From assembly GCA_024114885.1 (NCBI GenBank), contig CP099423.1:2294001-2358000 (forward strand): DNA of 64,000 nucleotides, read 5' to 3'. Positions 34,897-45,986 of this stretch are shown here, one piece after another. The notes beneath the pieces are model-generated. The model was given only the letters and a program-made list of their open reading frames with translations, had not been told where the DNA came from and did no database searches. Source of the stretch: Septoria linicola. Taxonomy: Eukaryota > Ascomycota > Dothideomycetes > Mycosphaerellales > Mycosphaerellaceae. The translations under genes were made by a program, and so were the position numbers. How positions within the stretch are numbered: position 1 is the first letter of the stretch; each line of letters starts with the position of its first letter.

Positions 34897-36579
34897 TCAA
34901 CCTATGGGTTTCTGTTTCGGTGCACGAAAGAAGAGCGTCTTCTCGCGCTCCTCTCCCATTTTCCAGACTTCCACGAAGTCATTGTTCGATCGTAATACCA
35001 TGTCATCCGTAACGTCGAAAGGTGGAAGCTCGAACCATCCCTTACCGTAGCTGTCACCATGAGAAAGTGTTTGCAGGTGATGCCGTATCAGTTTTCTCTC
35101 GTAACCCCTTGGTCGGTCGTCCCTTTCAAGTCGCCGGAATGCTTTCATCGAGTCCTGCTCTTTGAGACGCACAATAGATTCACGATAAATCTGTGGTGTT
35201 GTTCTCGATAGAGGATGAGCTGGAATGCATTGATGAATGAAGCGAACCGAACGGTCTGCTTGGCAGGTCGCGTCCGTCAGCACGGTCTCAACAGTGAGCA
35301 ACCCTGTGTTGAGTTTCGGAGGCGATTTAGTGCTTCGAGAGGGGGAATTATGCACAGCCAATGCTTTCGCGACCTCGCTGCTCATCTTGGGGTCCTTGAG
35401 GAGATATGCTGAGCCATCTTCGCCGCCAGTCCAGCCAATGCCGCCAGTGTCGTCTATTGGCTTTTCCCTTTCCAGCTTAATGATTGCTTCAATGTCACTT
35501 CGGCTGTAAGTAGTATCCAGTGTGATTATATCGCGACCAGACAAGATATGCGCCTGCAGATTGCGGTTGACACCCCACAAGCCGCGGAAAAAGTCGTCCG
35601 CGTGGAGGCCCGGATAAATGACAAACGATAGATTGGAACCAGGGCTACTGGGGTCTGATCGAAGATATCCTTCTGACCAGTAGCGCTCCTCTGGTGAGTT
35701 CGGAAACTCGCCTTTGGCATGCGCTATGAAGTCTTGAGGATCGCGAAGTCCAATGAACTTCTTCCAAGCTGTTCCGACCTCGTGATCGTCAAAATTGAAA
35801 GTCGTCAGCTGACCAGCCATCATCATGGCAGGGAAGCGTTCACGCCCAGTCATAAGCGAGACTTGGGAAAGAATATTGAATGGGTATCGTCGAAAGTCGC
35901 CAATAGAACTGTCTTGATCTACCCATCCCCAGAATGGCAGGTCTGGGTTGGCAAAATGTTGGCGGAATGCGTATCCAAGAAAAGGTCGCCACTCATAATT
36001 CTTGGCATCTCTGCGTTTCGTGAATTCATTCAGGACTGCTTGATACTCGTCAGTACCGCAAGCCCAGCCGTAGTCCGAGGAACACATAAAGTCCACAAAA
36101 TGCTGCTTCCACGTCTTGTCGTCAATGCAGATGACCTTGACGTTACCGCCCCAAGTGATGTCGATCCCGGCTTTTTTGAAGTCGAGGCATGGCTTTCCCG
36201 GAGTTATCAAGCGGTTCACCAGCAGTAGATCCACGGTATCAGCATTTTTCTGTATGGTGTAGTAGAATTGGCGCAAGTACGATGGAACGTAATCATCGTT
36301 CCAGACTGCAACAAGAGTGATCCTGCTTTGGCGCGGAGGGAGAGCTGAGACGTATGGAAAACGTGCAAAGGCGCCGGTGAAGGGGGACATAAGATGCGTC
36401 GTAGCGGAGCTGCCTTGAGGCTCCTGCGATGGTAGTCCGATACGAGGTCCAGTCAGGCGATCACGCCATAAAAAGAAAGCAAGGAACGTGACTACCACCA
36501 ATAGTATTACTGGTGGTCTATGAGCCATGTCAAGTGGCAGAGCCCTAGCCCGTTTGTATTGGCGAAGCAGCGTAGACAT
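34897..36579 (-). CDS. Type II membrane glycosyltransferase-like protein (DUF6625-like)
   Basis: 560 residues in one exon; the ATG at 36579 is the first in frame (upstream the frame is open only through a GTG). A short basic cytosolic tail precedes a single signal anchor at about residues 22-38 (PPVILLVVVTFLAFFLW), so the rest faces the secretory lumen. The luminal part opens RITLVAVWNDDYVPSYLRQFYYTI, a GT-A type beta strand, and contains NPDLPFWGWVDQDSSIGDFR. This matches the GxxDxDxxxGD core of the DUF6625 glycosyltransferase-like family, where the Asp pair would bind metal and nucleotide sugar. Later parts include HADDFFRGLWGVNR. Sugar donor and acceptor are unknown. The promoter region towards 36800 is shared with no other gene. 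Confidence 0.82.
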   Translation of the reverse strand: MSTLLRQYKRARALPLDMAHRPPVILLVVVTFLAFFLWRDRLTGPRIGLPSQEPQGSSATTHLMSPFTGAFARFPYVSALPPRQSRITLVAVWNDDYVPSYLRQFYYTIQKNADTVDLLLVNRLITPGKPCLDFKKAGIDITWGGNVKVICIDDKTWKQHFVDFMCSSDYGWACGTDEYQAVLNEFTKRRDAKNYEWRPFLGYAFRQHFANPDLPFWGWVDQDSSIGDFRRYPFNILSQVSLMTGRERFPAMMMAGQLTTFNFDDHEVGTAWKKFIGLRDPQDFIAHAKGEFPNSPEERYWSEGYLRSDPSSPGSNLSFVIYPGLHADDFFRGLWGVNRNLQAHILSGRDIITLDTTYSRSDIEAIIKLEREKPIDDTGGIGWTGGEDGSAYLLKDPKMSSEVAKALAVHNSPSRSTKSPPKLNTGLLTVETVLTDATCQADRSVRFIHQCIPAHPLSRTTPQIYRESIVRLKEQDSMKAFRRLERDDRPRGYERKLIRHHLQTLSHGDSYGKGWFELPPFDVTDDMVLRSNNDFVEVWKMGEEREKTLFFRAPKQKPIG

Positions 36580-39108
36580 TGATGAGTAGGGTGAGTAGGA
36601 TGAGGGTGAGGGTGGCGCCTTGACTTGGGTATGACGGATGAGAAGAATCCCGGAGGTATAGATATGTGGACAGCAGCAAAGCTCGCCGGGCACGAGCTCA
36701 TCGTGAATGGGGCGCAAATGTGGCTGCACTAGATCACGCCCAAGGTCATACGAGACGATCGCAGCATGGCGATTATTGTCTATGATCACTAGTGACTATT
36801 GCCACGTTGGGCAAGTGTCCCAGCTGCAGGTCCGAGCTTCCAGTCCTGCAGGGACGCTGATCAATTTCATAGGACAATGTATGTCGTGGAGAACTATCAC
36901 TGTCACAGACTGCTATTGTCACCTGCGCCTCGGGCATGAGTCGCGATGAGAAGTAGCGGGACTTCGTGGCGGAGTGCCGGCGCGACGAGAATAATGATTG
37001 TTCCTATGCAATACCACCGGCGTATCTGCTCGACTGGAATGAAATCTTGTGCTGTGCACGACGCCATAGCAAAGTGTGATGAGTACCTGCTTAGTCCGGA
37101 TCGTCCTAGCGGCGTCGCAAGTGACACTCTAACCCGTTCAAGCAAAAGGATTTATCGGACCCTGCGCAGAAAAAAGGGGAGAACGAGACGGCTCGCCTCT
37201 GCAGGCCACTACTGTTTGCGGCGTCTTCACGTTTCTTGGCAGCCCTGTGCACAACAGTGATCGGAAGTCTGGCCTTAGGACTTTATTCGCGTCCGAATTT
37301 AAAGACTCCTGGTCGCTCGCAATGCGTGTCTGCATCAATATCGTCTTCCCGAATCTGGAACCCGACTCTATTGGCCGTGCGGCTTCGTCCATCGCTGTGG
37401 TACCTTCTCATAACCTCCATCCCTGAAAGTGCGCATGATTCATGGCAAAGGTGCTCGAGGTGCACCTCGATCTGTGTCGAGTCTGCTTGATGCCATACAT
37501 GGGCCGCCTGGAAGTTAGATATCCTACAGCGCAGGTTGAGCTTTGGACGGCTTTCCTGCCACGGACATCTTGTTAGGTTATTTAGTTGGCTGCGGATTCG
37601 CTCCACCCAAATCTGCCTTTCAGAACGTCTCAGGAATGCGATTGTGCATGTAGCGCATGTGTATCATGCAGGACTCAGTCGGCCAGTGCCACGCACTCGT
37701 CTCGCAAATGGATGTACAGCTTAGTCTCGTGCATCAGAAGATCGGCTCTCTCCAAGTTGCTGCTGGGCGGCCTTATGCAAAGCACAGGGCGTTGGATCTC
37801 GGTGCAATGTACAAGGCACTGTTGTTGCAGACGAACGAGCAATAATCCGTGATAGCCCATCCCACACAACAATTTCATGTATCCTCGATGGGTGTTTGTT
37901 TTGCTAAGCAACCATCGTGAATGGGCACAGCCTTACTCGAGTAGGCGAGATGTGCTTCACCAGGACAGCCTCGCAAGCATTTATATTTGCTTGATACTGC
38001 AGGAGTCTCGTAGCACGTGAGTGTCCTGCACAGAGGCGATAAACAGCAAAGCCTTGCAATGCAGAACGACCAGAATGGCGTGTCCGGCTTTCCACACAGC
38101 AGAGCGGACCTAACCTTTGGGTTCAAGTATCTGTGGTCCTTTCAGAAACGCTATGCTGTACTTGCGATCACGTAGGTCGATTGTCGAGTGGTGCTGCCGA
38201 CACGGAGCATGTTGACAATAACGTACATCGAGCAGCGGCCCGAATCAACTGCTTCTGGACATGCCGCGGTTCTTCGCGCAATGACTCTGGCGGGCGGGTC
38301 GTAAAACTTGTGAAGGAATCAAGGCCCCGTGCCATCCGGCTGGCTGTTCTCATGTGGACCTCGCTCGATCTACTCTGCTGTGATCGTGGTTTGGGTAAAT
38401 GGTCATCTGAGTCGTGGCTGCAAGGAAGTGGCAAAAAGTGCTTCAATCGGTCCAACATCTTGCGCAAATATCATGGAGCATGATTATCGCTCATCAGCAG
38501 ATGAGCACATTTGGTCCAGCAGGCACAAGCTATAGCATCAACTCGTTTCTGTGAGTCTGGATGATGCCTGCTCGAGCCGGCTGATCGCAATGCAGCGATA
38601 TTGTGCAGCCTGGAAATGCAGGACGAGTGTGAGCAATACGTGTCGTGCCTCAAACTGATGGCAGAGATGAGGCGAAAGCAAGTGACTGCCTGAAAATGAT
38701 ACGCGTGTCGCGTGGTTGAGAGGTGAGGCAGTGCTTGCTCGCTGTTGCTGTTTCTGTCGTGGCGGAAGGCGGAACATCGGCCTGGGGCTGGGCGACTGGG
38801 CTGGGCATCAAGGGAAACGAAACGTTCGTCATCGGCCTCATTTGTGTGTTCCAGCGCAGTCGCACACGTCTCTCCCCCAGGCCGTCAGACTCCGAACTAC
38901 GACATTTCTCACTCATCCTTTTCGCCATTGCTGTCTCTACACAGATTGCGCGTCTCACTCTGCTACAGACTTGGAAGCCACGAGTGGAGTAGCCATTGGA
39001 CAGCGGCGACAACAAACAGCAGGCAGGCAGCGACCAGAGCTGGCGGAGCGGAGCCAGACAGCCCAGTAGAGGGCGGATAGGCGACTATACACGCGACAAC
39101 CCGCAGTC
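36580..39108. other. 2.5 kb gene-free region upstream of the myosin gene
   Basis: Divergent promoter space between the glycosyltransferase-like gene and the myosin gene. Many short open frames on both strands lack domains. Composition is unremarkable and CpA/TpG are present, so it is not repeat DNA. No tRNA or other RNA was recognised. Confidence 0.45.
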
Positions 39109-42100
39109 ATGGTGAGCAGGAGCAACCGGCACAGAGGCAGGAGCGGACGTACTGACAGTGGCAAAAGGGCGTCACGAAACGCGCTGGGCGCAAAAAGGAT
39201 GCGCCAGTCGCAGCGCCCGCAGGAGGCAGCAGTGGAGGAGCACCGCAAATCCGCAAAGCTGCCTATGACACGGGCAAGAAGAAGGAAGTTGGTGTATCAG
39301 ACCTGACTCTCATCAGCAAAATCTCCAATGAGGCCATCAACGACAACCTCAAGAAACGATTCGAAAATGCCGAAATCTACACGTATATCGGTCATGTACT
39401 GGTCTCGGTCAACCCGTTTCGCGACCTGGGAATATATACCGATCAGGTCTTGCACAGCTACCAAGGCAAGAATAGGCTGGAAATGCCTCCTCATGTCTTC
39501 GCTATTGCCGAAAGTGCCTACTACAACATGAAGGCCTACAATGAGAACCAATGTGTAATCATCTCGGGAGAGTCGGGAGCTGGAAAGACGGAAGCTGCAA
39601 AGCGCATCATGCAGTACATTGCCAATGTATCGGGCGGCAGTAACTCATCTATCCAGGAAATCAAGGACATGGTGCTGGCCACCAATCCTCTGCTCGAGTC
39701 CTTTGGAAATGCCAAGACGCTGCGCAACAACAACTCTTCGCGATTCGGAAAGTACTTGGAAATTCAGTTTAACCAACAGGGCGAGCCCGTTGGAGCGAAT
39801 ATCAACAACTACCTCCTCGAAAAGAGCCGCGTGGTCGGCCAGATTCGAGACGAGCGAAACTTCCACATCTTCTACCAGTTCACGAAAGCAGCCAGCCAGG
39901 AACACAGATCAAGTTTTGGTGTCCAGCCGCCGACGACCTACTCCTACACCAGCAAGAGCAAGTGTTATGATGTGCCAGGCATTGACGATGCGGCCGACAT
40001 GAAGGACACACTGAACGCCATGAAGGTCATTGGCATGAGCCAGGCGGAGATAGACAATGTCTTCAGAATGCTGGCCACTATTCTGTGGATTGGCAACATT
40101 TCATTCCGCGAAGACAAAGATGGCAATGCGGAAATTGTCGATTCGAGTGTGGTCGACTTTGTGGCATATCTGCTGGAAGTCGAGGCCGCACATGTGAACA
40201 GAGCCATGACAATTCGAATCATTGAAACTAGTAGGGGCATGCGAAGAGGATCTGTCTACGACTCGCCTATGAACATTGCTCAAGCGACAGCGGTGCGGGA
40301 TGCGCTGAGCAAGGCTATCTACACGAACATGTTCGATTGGATTGTGCGGCGCGTGAATCAGTCGCTTCTCGCGCGAGGAGCAGTTGCGCAGAGCATCGGT
40401 ATTCTGGACATCTATGGATTTGAGATCTTCGAGAAGAACTCATTTGAGCAGCTGTGCATCAACTATGTCAACGAGAAGTTGCAGCAGATCTTCATCCAAT
40501 TGACGTTGAAGGCCGAGCAGGAAGAGTACGAAAGAGAGCAGATTCAGTGGACACCGATCAAGTACTTCGACAACAAGGTCGTGTGCGAGTTGATCGAAGA
40601 GAAGAGGCCGCCGGGAGTCTTCGCTGCGCTGAATGATGCTTGCGCAACAGCACACGCAGATCCTGGCGCGGCCGATCAGACATTCGTACAGCGATTAAAC
40701 GCGCTCTCTGGCAACCCGAACTTTGCACCGAGACAAGGTCAATTTGTGATCAAGCACTATGCCGGTGACGTGAACTACGCTGTGGAGGGCATGACGGACA
40801 AGAACAAGGACCAGCTGTTGAAGGATCTGCTCAACCTGGTTGGGCAGAGCCAGAACAACTTTGTGCATACTCTCTTCCCAGACCAGGTTGACCAGGACAA
40901 CAGGAGGCGACCACCAACGGCAGGCGACAAGATCAAGGCTTCCGCGAACGATTTGGTTGCAACGCTCATGAAGTGCACGCCCAGCTACATTCGAACGATC
41001 AAGCCGAATGAGAACAAGAGCCCAACCGAATACAACAACCAGAATGTGATGCATCAGATCAAGTACTTGGGTTTGCAAGAGAACGTGCGCATCCGAAGAG
41101 CTGGATTCGCATACCGACAAACATTTGACAAGTTCGTGGAGCGCTTCTATCTTTTGTCTCCCAAGTGCAGTTACGCAGGTGAGTACACATGGACTGGAGA
41201 TGCAAAGTCTGGCGTGCGACAAATTTTGAAGGATACATCGATCCCATCGGAAGAGTGGCAGATGGGTGTGTCAAAAGCTTTTATCAAAACACCAGAGACA
41301 CTGTTCGCGCTTGAAACCATGAGAGACAAGTACTGGCACAACATGGCCATTCGCATCCAAAGAGCTTGGAGGAACTATTTGCGATACCGAATCGAATGTG
41401 CGACCAGGATCCAAAGGTTTTGGAGGAAGAAGTCTGGCGGCGAGCCATTCCAGAAGCTAAGAGATGAAGGACACCAAGTGCTTGGAGGACGAAAGGAGCG
41501 ACGTCGCTTTTCTCTCATCGGATATAGGCGCTTCCTAGGCGACTATCTCGGAATTGACAACAGGGGCGGGAGCGGAGAAGTGCTGCGCAGCAATGCCGGT
41601 ATTGGCGGCGGTGAGCAGACCTTCTTCTCCTGCAGAGCTCAACTCCTGGTCTCGAAGCTTGGGCGTTCGAGTAAACCGGAGCCGCGATTCTTGGTCCTCA
41701 CGAACCGCGCTGTCTATATTGTGAAACAGGCGCTTGTGAACAAGCAGGTACAAATTCTTGCCGAAAGGACGATACCTGTCGAAGCGATCAAATTCGTGAG
41801 CACGAGCACACTCAAAGACGACTGGTTCTCACTGGGCGTGGGAAGCCCGCAAGAGCCAGATCCACTACTCAACTGCATCTTCAAGACCGAATTCTTCACA
41901 CAACTGAAGCAGGTGACGAGAGGAGCGGCTCAGCTCCAGGTCGCAGAAACGATCAGCTACAACAAGAAGCCTGGCAAGCCTGCCCTAATCAAGTGCGTTC
42001 GAGATCCGCAAGTGCCCCGCGACGATCTGTACAAGAGTGGTCAGATCCATACCGGGCCAGGCGAGCCTCCCAACTCCATGTCCAAAAAGACACCCAAAGG

Positions 42101-42863
42101 CAAACCAGTCGCGGCCAAGGCTATCACCAAAGGTGGACTTCTCAAGAAGAGCACGGGCGGCAAGCTATCTCAGCAAGCCGCACAAAGATCTGGAAGACCT
42201 GTGCCCGCAACACAACCTCTGCCCGGTGCTTCCGCTCGACCTGCAGAACGAGTCGTGCCTCAGCCTATGCCGGCCGCGCAATCACGACCACAGCCTGCCG
42301 CTGTACCACGACCTCAGCCCGCTGCCGTTCCACAGCCGGTCGCCGCACTTTCGAATGGGCATGCACGAAACGCTTCAGCATCTTCAAACCGTGCTCCACC
42401 GCCACCTCCTCCTCCACCTGCAGCCGCCGCGCCGCCCAAGGATCCTCAGTTCAAGGCCATGTACGACTTTGCAGGTCAGACAGGAGGTGAGCTCAGCTTG
42501 ACGAAGGGTGAGATCATCTTTGTAACGCAGAAGGAGAACAACGGATGGTGGCTCGGGAAGAAATCAGATGGGACTTCAGGCTGGACGCCGGCTGCATATC
42601 TTGAAGAAGTTAAGCAAGCGCCTCCTCCGCCACCAATGAGGCCTGCCGGAAAGCCTGTTCCCCCTGCTCCTCCGAGCAAGAGACCGGCGAAGAAAGCTGC
42701 GTCTGCCGCTGCTGCTGGCGTAGACACGCCGAGAGATAGTGGGTACAGTACTGCCAATGGGAATGGAGGCGGCGGTGGCAACCTTGCCGGCGGTCTTGCT
42801 GCTGCGTTGAAGGCCAGGCAGCAAGCTATGAACAAGCCTGATGGGAGGGACGATGACTGGTAA
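39109..42863 (+). CDS. myoA: Class I myosin (endocytic myosin-1)
   Basis: 1235 residues if translation begins at 39109: the first exon contributes only ATG, a 47-nt intron (39112-39158, gtgagc...ctgacag) follows, and exon 2 continues WQKGVTKRAGRKKDAP in frame to the stop at 42863. Motor domain: P-loop GESGAGKT (about 138-145), switch I NNNSSRFGK, switch II DIYGFE, and a TEDS-rule serine in MRRGSVYD (about 365), the site PAK kinases phosphorylate in fungal myosin-1. Two IQ motifs for calmodulin lie at about 731-760 (IRIQRAWRNYLRYR; TRIQRFWRKK). TH1 lipid-binding region is about 775-950, a Pro/Ala-rich TH2 follows, then SH3 (AMYDFAGQ...GWTPAAYLEEV, about 1099-1153), Pro-rich text and the acidic end RDDDW that binds Arp2/3. 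It acts at cortical actin patches in endocytosis and hyphal tip growth. Intact and probably essential. Confidence 0.97.
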
Positions 42864-43208
42864 TGGTGGTGGAAGGTGAACATGGGCCAGCGCAAGATTT
42901 GTGCAGGATGAATTCGTGATAGCGTTTCTTGTAACCTGATGCAATTGAGATTGTGTTATGATGAAGCCACCTGGCATACGACTCCTCTGTGATCTCTGCA
43001 TGGTCTTTGAATGATAGCCTGAAGGAGTAGCAGGGATTTGAGGCTTACGTCCTCTGACAAGTGCACTTCTGAGCCTGGCTTCAGACCAATGCAGAGGCGT
43101 GCCAAGGAGACGTACCGAAACGTCCGGACCGTTGCTGAAACGAGCATTTCGGACACCAGGCATCACTGCTCGATACACCTGGCAGCTCTATCATCCGGAG
43201 AAAACAGT
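42864..43208. other. Intergenic, 3' flank of myosin gene
   Basis: 345 bases, no element recognised. Confidence 0.5.
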
Positions 43209-43721
43209 ATGCTAGCCCGTTTGCTCAATTTCAACACTGGAAGCGTCCGAACCGAGTTCCCTTCCATTATACTCGTCTTGGGCTCGCCCTCCAGATTGCC
43301 TCGCGTGCTACACATCGTACCCGAGGATCAGGCAATTGAATGCTTTGACTTCACAAGTCCAACTGCCTCGAGATTCAAATACGGCGGCGCAGTCGAATGT
43401 CGCCGTGAGCAGATAGGTGATGTTCAGCTTTACATTGGCGACGGCGAGACTATAGACGTCTTCCTGGACGAGGTTGGCGCGAAAGCAACACAATTGTATT
43501 TCAAGCACGAGAAGCCCGAACCCGAGGAGGTGTCCGTTCACGTCGTTCATATTCTTGAAGAAGCGCTACGTTCGGCTTACGTCCAGAGTATCCAAGATAG
43601 AGCAAATCGCAAGCCCTCGACAAACGCCAGACAGCAATACCCAGTCTTTCTTCTCTGGATTGATCGCACCAGGCCTGGCAAACTGGCCACGGAGGCTGAT
43701 CTTACTAGCTTTTCCCATTGA
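43209..43721 (+). CDS. Hypothetical protein, possibly frameshifted at its end
   Basis: I do not recognise the family. From the ATG at 43209 the frame encodes 170 residues of globular-looking sequence (FPSIILVLGSPSRLPRVLHI, VECRREQIGDVQLYIGDG, VSVHVVHILEEALRSAYV, YPVFLLWIDRTRPGKLAT) with alternating strands and an acidic middle. At the end the frame stops in TSFSH, while the next frame continues FPIENPALRTAADNIFSHAH to a stop at 43815. The switch sits at a TTTT run (43710-43713), so either an unrecognised intron or a one-base indel is possible. A small frame at 43968-44207 downstream also looks coding but unidentified. It may instead be chance. Confidence 0.35.
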   Translation: MLARLLNFNTGSVRTEFPSIILVLGSPSRLPRVLHIVPEDQAIECFDFTSPTASRFKYGGAVECRREQIGDVQLYIGDGETIDVFLDEVGAKATQLYFKHEKPEPEEVSVHVVHILEEALRSAYVQSIQDRANRKPSTNARQQYPVFLLWIDRTRPGKLATEADLTSFSH

Positions 43722-45986
43722 GAATCCTGCGTTACGAACAGCTGCCGATAACATCTTTTCGCACGCCCATGAACGAATGTCTGCAGGCAAGACAGAGGGC
43801 AGCTTTGTCATGTGAACGCCTCGGATCTGTGAGCTTGGTGCATCTCTTCGCGGGTACGTCTGGACACTATTTCCAATGTCGGTCGTCGATTTTCATCTAT
43901 ATCCGAATTGTCTCGATCTCAGGCTCGGAGCAGTTGTGCAAGGGGCAAACACGCACTGTACTTGGCCATGACATCCTCGGAACAGTCAGCGCCAGGCGTC
44001 GGTGCAGTTGTGAAGCTTACTGCTCCTCAATTCGCGCGTAGAGTGCTTCTCGTATTCGAGAAGGGCGAAGAGACATGGCATACTACGATCGACCTGGAGA
44101 GCGAGATTATGTCGCACCACGAGGATCTGGGCTTCTGGACTTGCACGCTTACTGACCGACCGTCCGTGAATGAAACGAGTCACATGTGGGTGCTGTTAAG
44201 AGCATGAAAGAAGGCTTGGTCTCGATGCTAGCCGCGTGCAAACACTCAAGGGTGTGCAGCATGCCGACAATTCTCGAGCCATAGCTTCGGTGAGCCGCCT
44301 GGTCTCACACAGGGCGGCCTCTCGATTTTGCATCGCTCCCTGACCCTTCAGCACTCCAGGTGACTGGGTTGATCGACCGGAAAGCATTGTCGGCGAACAA
44401 GGCGGTAGATGGCTTTGCTGTTGCTTTGCGCATGGCAGATACCCTGGCCGCCGAGTTGACAGCCAGCAGGTGAACCTCAAAAAACACGACGCAGAAAGGC
44501 GGAACTTACGTTTTTCGAGTGGCGAGGTGGAGGTCAGGAAGGACGTGGCCCGAGGACGAATTGACCAGTCTCCATTCCTGAGTGACAAAGAGACAGTTTG
44601 GTCTACGCATAGATGAGTGCTAGACTCGGGCGAAGCTGAAGGATTTGCTATTTCACAACATTGTTGGCATGAAGCGGCATTGTTGCGATCATCTTCATGC
44701 TTCAACAATAATGCCTCGGTCTACAGATCAAATTCATCTTGGAAAATTCGGCTATCGTGTAAGGCTGAGATCCCGCAGCTGCATAAGACTTTGCACTATC
44801 GAATGCACCTTGATCGAACGATCGAGATGATGTGATTGTTTCGGGCTCGGCGATGATCAAGACCTGACATGCCTGATCCAGTGGGAGCAGCAGCGTTGCT
44901 CGCGGATGTGCCACCAGCAAGGCTGAGAACCCGAGTCTGCAGCAGATCTGGGCGGTGGGTAGCAAGATCAAGGCATGGAAAGAATCGAGCCATTTCGGAC
45001 CCGGGCATTGTCGATCGCTGCCATCCAATGATGCAACCGCGTGGTACGTGGATTTTGCTTGAGCAAGGCTGAGATCCCGCCCTCCATGCGTAGCTTCGCG
45101 CTACTGCCGCAGACGGGTCATGCTGCGGCACGGTCGCATTCCTCGCGGGCTACAAAGTCCATTGTTTTGGACCCGATACGACTATGCAAAGCAAGTCTAG
45201 GATCTCAATCGACTCGGAATCGACGACGAAAGACCATTTCCGGGCCCGAGCAGACTTTAGCAAGCGCAATTGATCATGGGCCATGGAGCCGCAGCTGACG
45301 CAGTGAATCATCTAAGCAGAAGGGTGACGACATGCGCACAGGAGCAGACCATCAACTGGCAATACGATCGATCTAGTGAACGTTCTAATGAAGATTCGCG
45401 TGTCCTGTATCACTGAATCTAACATTGATGCAGGCGGCTGAGTGGAGGACCGCGGCCTGCGCGGCACAAGCTTCCAGCCGATTGTCCACGTTAGATTGCT
45501 CGATCATGGACCTGTGCCCCCAAATGCACATGCTTTTGAACACCGAACAGCCGTCATGGCCAGCTAGTGCAAGAGGTATTTCACTTTTCTGCAGGCTAAA
45601 GCTTCCAGCAGTCGGCTCGCTCGCCACAGTCATCGCTCGTTCGCTTTAACAAGTGGACATCTGACTGAATACATCCTCAGCCAATCGATATCTGCATTCG
45701 TTTGCAGACTAAGCACGGTCGAAGCGCTAGGACACAAAATTGTACTATCGTCCAGTACTAGGAGATACAGCGCATCTCAGTGCTGCCTTGGAAGCCGCCG
45801 CAGTCAGGCTGAGATACCGTCTGAGTCGGCAAGGTTCATGCTACTGCAGATACTAGTGTACTGCACTCCGCTATGCCGGTCCTACGACCCTCCGAAGAAC
45901 AGCTCGGAAGCTAAATGAGATCACTCGGAGCTTCCACTTCAAGCAAAGGAGTCTGGAATTGTGTGGACGCGTACACGGTACCATCC
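43722..45986. other. Mostly gene-free region, 2.3 kb
   Basis: Contains the possible continuation of the hypothetical gene (to 43815) and a 79-codon ATG-started frame at 43968-44207 (TSSEQSAPGVGAVVKL...). No domain is recognisable. The short phrase aaggctgagatcccgc occurs twice (about 44760 and 45064). Nothing else seen. Confidence 0.4.

Noticed and set aside
34462..34995. 177-codon open frame, plus strand, beginning with a LNLHVWG phrase
   Set aside because: The phrase faintly recalls metaxin/GST-type N-termini, but nothing after it fits and the end overlaps the glycosyltransferase-like gene on the opposite strand.
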